Shown in pieces: positions 62,357 to 64,000 of a stretch of 64,000 nucleotides of DNA (positions are counted from its first letter, which is position 1; the number at the start of each line of letters is the position of its first letter). This DNA comes from Actinomadura sp. KC06 (GTDB lineage Bacteria > Actinomycetota > Actinomycetes > Streptosporangiales > Streptosporangiaceae). Below the pieces are notes generated by a model. That model had not been told where the DNA came from. It did not search any database and was given only the letters and a program-made list of their open reading frames with translations. Position numbers and translations under genes: made by a program. Location: positions 17,199 to 81,198 of the forward strand of contig NZ_SMKT01000014.1 in NCBI RefSeq assembly GCF_004348735.1, written 5' to 3'.

Positions 62357-62446
62357 ATGCTGACTCCTGAGAATTTCTCTCAGGGTAGGGCCTGGTACCC
62401 GCTGGTCCCGCTGACTGTGCGCGGTACCAGGCCCCGCGGCCGCTAG
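62357..62446 (+). other. Highly structured segment containing a 29-codon ORF
   Basis: CCTGAGA/TCTCAGG (62366-62372 with 62378-62384) and GGGCCTGGTACC/GGTACCAGGCCC (62388-62399 with 62423-62434) form 7- and 12-bp stems. The same stretch could be translated from ATG 62357 as a 29-residue peptide to TAG 62446, but the stems explain the constraint better. Either a leader/attenuator or a small RNA. Confidence 0.5.
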
Positions 62447-62459
62447 GGGCCGATGGCCG

Positions 62460-62579
62460 TCACCGCATGAGGATCAGGGCCATGACCCACGAGCCGTGTC
62501 TGGCCAGTTCCAGCAGCACGCAGGTCATCCAGCACCGTCCGCCGCGGTCGACGGCCTTCTCTTCTTCGGGCTCGTCCAT
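62460..62579 (-). CDS. Micro-protein with hydrophobic end
   Basis: The peptide has 39 residues from ATG 62579, with AGGAGG 8 bases upstream, one of the best ribosome-binding sites in the region. An acidic start (MDEPEEEKAVDRGG) is followed by a hydrophobic helix with two cysteines (CWMTCVLLELARHG, WVMALILM). Possibly membrane-associated. Confidence 0.55.
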   Translation of the reverse strand: MDEPEEEKAVDRGGRCWMTCVLLELARHGSWVMALILMR

Positions 62580-62714
62580 GACGCGCCCTCCTACCCGGCC
62601 TTGGGGGGCGGCCGGGGCGGCCCGCGCAGATGGGGTTCACCTTGCGCGCGCGTCAAGGCGATCCCATTCGGCGGGCTGACCCGGAGACTAGCGCGCGAAA
62701 CCGCCGAGCGGAAA

Positions 62715-62918
62715 ATGAATCAAGGTAAGTGTCAAATGCGAGTGCGTGAGGGGTGGAATTTGTGCTGGTCAGAAGCTGACCATCAAGCAAATCACTTCGT
62801 ATTGCCTATTCGGTGCATCGCAGACGAACAGCGCCTCATCGAGCAGAACGTAATTAATACCCCAAAGCCTGCGCCCTGGTCATCTGTGGCTGCATCGCCT
62901 GCGGCGCTCGCTGGCTAG
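62715..62918 (+). CDS. Small low-GC protein with Cys/His pattern
   Basis: The protein has 67 residues. C-x12-C, H-x3-H and a later C (KCQMR, NLCWSEADHQANH, PIRCIADEQ) could bind zinc. GC is about 50 percent, well below neighbours, so probably acquired. The start signal is weak. Confidence 0.45.
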   Translation: MNQGKCQMRVREGWNLCWSEADHQANHFVLPIRCIADEQRLIEQNVINTPKPAPWSSVAASPAALAG

Positions 62919-62954
62919 CCGGATCGCCGCGCCATCGCCTGGCATCATCGGAGG

Positions 62955-63452
62955 ATGCAGGCACGACGACCGGAATGGGCCGACGACTGCTGCGTCATCT
63001 GCCCCGCCCAGAAGCACGGGTTCGGCGAGTTCGACGTGGTGGACCGCACGCAGGTCCGCTACGCCTTCGACGCCGAAGTGGGCTGCCGCATCGACCAGGT
63101 CACGCAGGTCCCCGTCTGCGTGCACCCGTTCCGTGTCGGCCTGGCACCCGGCCTTTACGCCTCCGCCGGCCACCCGCTCGCCGAGCAGCGCGGCCCGGAC
63201 CCCGATGAACCGCCCCGCCCCGTAGTCGAGCGCCCGCCGGTGTTCACGCCGTCGCCCGAGCAGCTCGTCCTGCCGGAGTCGGTAGACGACCTGGAGGGCT
63301 GGCTGATCGCGATGCTCCGCACCGCCGCACACCACGAGATGGCCTCCGCCCTGAATCAGGCGGAGGCCATCGCGGGCGAGCGGTTCACGGGCGAGCAGAT
63401 CGTCCAGGCGCTGCGCCGCGTCCTGGCCGTGGAGCTCGCCCGGCCCCGCTAG
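62955..63452 (+). CDS. Hypothetical protein
   Basis: The protein has 165 residues. The N-terminus contains CCVIC and later C/H residues (possible zinc site); the C-terminal half is helical (WLIAMLRTAAHHEMASALNQ). It ends tail to tail with the next gene, sharing the TAG region. Confidence 0.6.
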   Translation: MQARRPEWADDCCVICPAQKHGFGEFDVVDRTQVRYAFDAEVGCRIDQVTQVPVCVHPFRVGLAPGLYASAGHPLAEQRGPDPDEPPRPVVERPPVFTPSPEQLVLPESVDDLEGWLIAMLRTAAHHEMASALNQAEAIAGERFTGEQIVQALRRVLAVELARPR

Positions 63453-64000
63453 TTGAAGGTGAAGTTGTGGCGGTGGCCGAGGTCGTTGACACCGACCTCG
63501 CTGAGCCGGTCCTCGATGAGCTGCACACGGCGAGCGTGCTCCTCGGCGCCGATCCAGTACCGGGCCGGCGGCTCGAGGCCCCAGGTCTTGGCGTAGCACA
63601 TGGTGGTGTAGTCGCCGGTCTCGTAGGCGGGCGTTTCGGTCTCGGTGTCGGTCATGTGGATGAGCTGGATGCCGGACCTGGCGGTCATCCGCTCGGTGAG
63701 GGTCCGCTGCGCCAGGACGGCGTGCAGGACCTCGTCGACCGGCCGCGCGACGGGGATCTCAGCGGTGCGCTCGTCGCCGGTGAGGCGGTATACGGCGGCC
63801 TTCAGGGCGAGGGCGCGCAGCGCCTCCTCGAGGAGCGGCTCGGCGTCGTCGGCGAGGTCCCACCGGGAGATGGTGAGGGTGCCGGCGGTGCAGGTCCAGT
63901 CCTCGTCGTAGCGCCTGCATGCGGCGATGAGGCGCGGGTATTCGGGGTCGTCCTTGATGGCCTCCAGGATGGGGGCGGCGGTGCGGGCGACGTTCTCGGG
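63449..64000 (-). CDS. Hypothetical protein, 5' end beyond the window
   Basis: The minus-strand frame is open from the right edge (183 residues visible) to the stop at 63449. Visible sequence is helical with a C-terminal part YTTMCYAKTWGLEPPARYWI and HARRVQLIEDRLSEVG. The internal ATG 63688 is not the start because upstream codons are protein-like (AIKDDPEYPRLIAACRRYDE). Family not recognised. Confidence 0.65.
   Translation of the reverse strand, partial: PENVARTAAPILEAIKDDPEYPRLIAACRRYDEDWTCTAGTLTISRWDLADDAEPLLEEALRALALKAAVYRLTGDERTAEIPVARPVDEVLHAVLAQRTLTERMTARSGIQLIHMTDTETETPAYETGDYTTMCYAKTWGLEPPARYWIGAEEHARRVQLIEDRLSEVGVNDLGHRHNFTFN

Overview
The window is about 70 percent GC. Genes are packed head to tail with 1-4 base stop/start overlaps (ATGA, GTGA, TTGA) and many use GTG or TTG starts. 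The gene content is that of a tailed (siphovirus-type) phage or prophage of a high-GC actinobacterium such as Streptomyces, Actinomadura or a relative: terminase, portal, MuF-like protein, HK97-type capsid, long tape measure, CHAP endolysin, an Lsr2-like protein and a DUF6221 protein. No integrase, DNA polymerase or helicase was recognised. Whether this is a free phage or a prophage, and where its ends lie, cannot be decided from this window.

Left part (0.2-19.2 kb, plus strand). This is a long operon of small early genes: Lsr2-like, LexA-type winged helix, Xre-type HTH, a lipoprotein, a membrane protein, a J-domain protein, a sigma-like protein, an adenine DNA methyltransferase and a tRNA with anticodon UAA. 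It is followed by a candidate replication origin (10.15-10.64 kb: DnaA-box-like nonamers plus 33-bp hairpin repeats downstream of a winged-helix gene). Next come a small-terminase-like gene, a putative RNA-repair set (a RlaP-type nucleotidyltransferase continuing into a HAD 3'-phosphatase domain, and a C12orf29/RLIG1-like RNA ligase) and several small Cys-rich genes.

Accessory region (19.2-26.9 kb). Genes lie on both strands with gaps between them. It holds a low-GC FAD-dependent amine/amino-acid oxidase, tRNA-Met, a possible HEPN protein, a double ClpX-type zinc-finger protein without its ATPase, an ATP-dependent DNA ligase and a decayed second copy of the ligase 3' end. At 27.1-30.5 kb a separate plus-strand operon with a sigma70-type promoter carries DUF932, SWIM-finger and HTH genes, with strong hairpins in its intergenic gaps. 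At 30.6-33.1 kb three transcription units share a nearly identical promoter and about 75-nt leader, and two of them encode paralogous proteins.

Late region (34.5-60.1 kb, plus strand) runs in standard order: large terminase, portal, MuF-like protein, protease-scaffold, decoration protein, major capsid, head-tail completion genes, major tail protein, tail chaperones with a -1 frameshift, tape measure with two peptidoglycan-hydrolase domains, distal tail and tip proteins, receptor/hydrolase-like tail proteins, membrane proteins, CHAP endolysin and holin. After a terminator (60.2 kb) come further accessory genes: a membrane-anchored alpha/beta protein, a secreted nuclease, a structured region with palindromes and small ORFs, and a minus-strand gene that runs off the right edge.

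Seven genes are split by 1-2 base indels, often in homopolymers (methyltransferase, a zinc ribbon, the nucleotidyltransferase, DUF6221, a conserved phage protein at 22.8 kb, a gene at 32 kb and the head-tail connector). These are either sequencing errors or real decay. The reconstructed frames are given in each entry.
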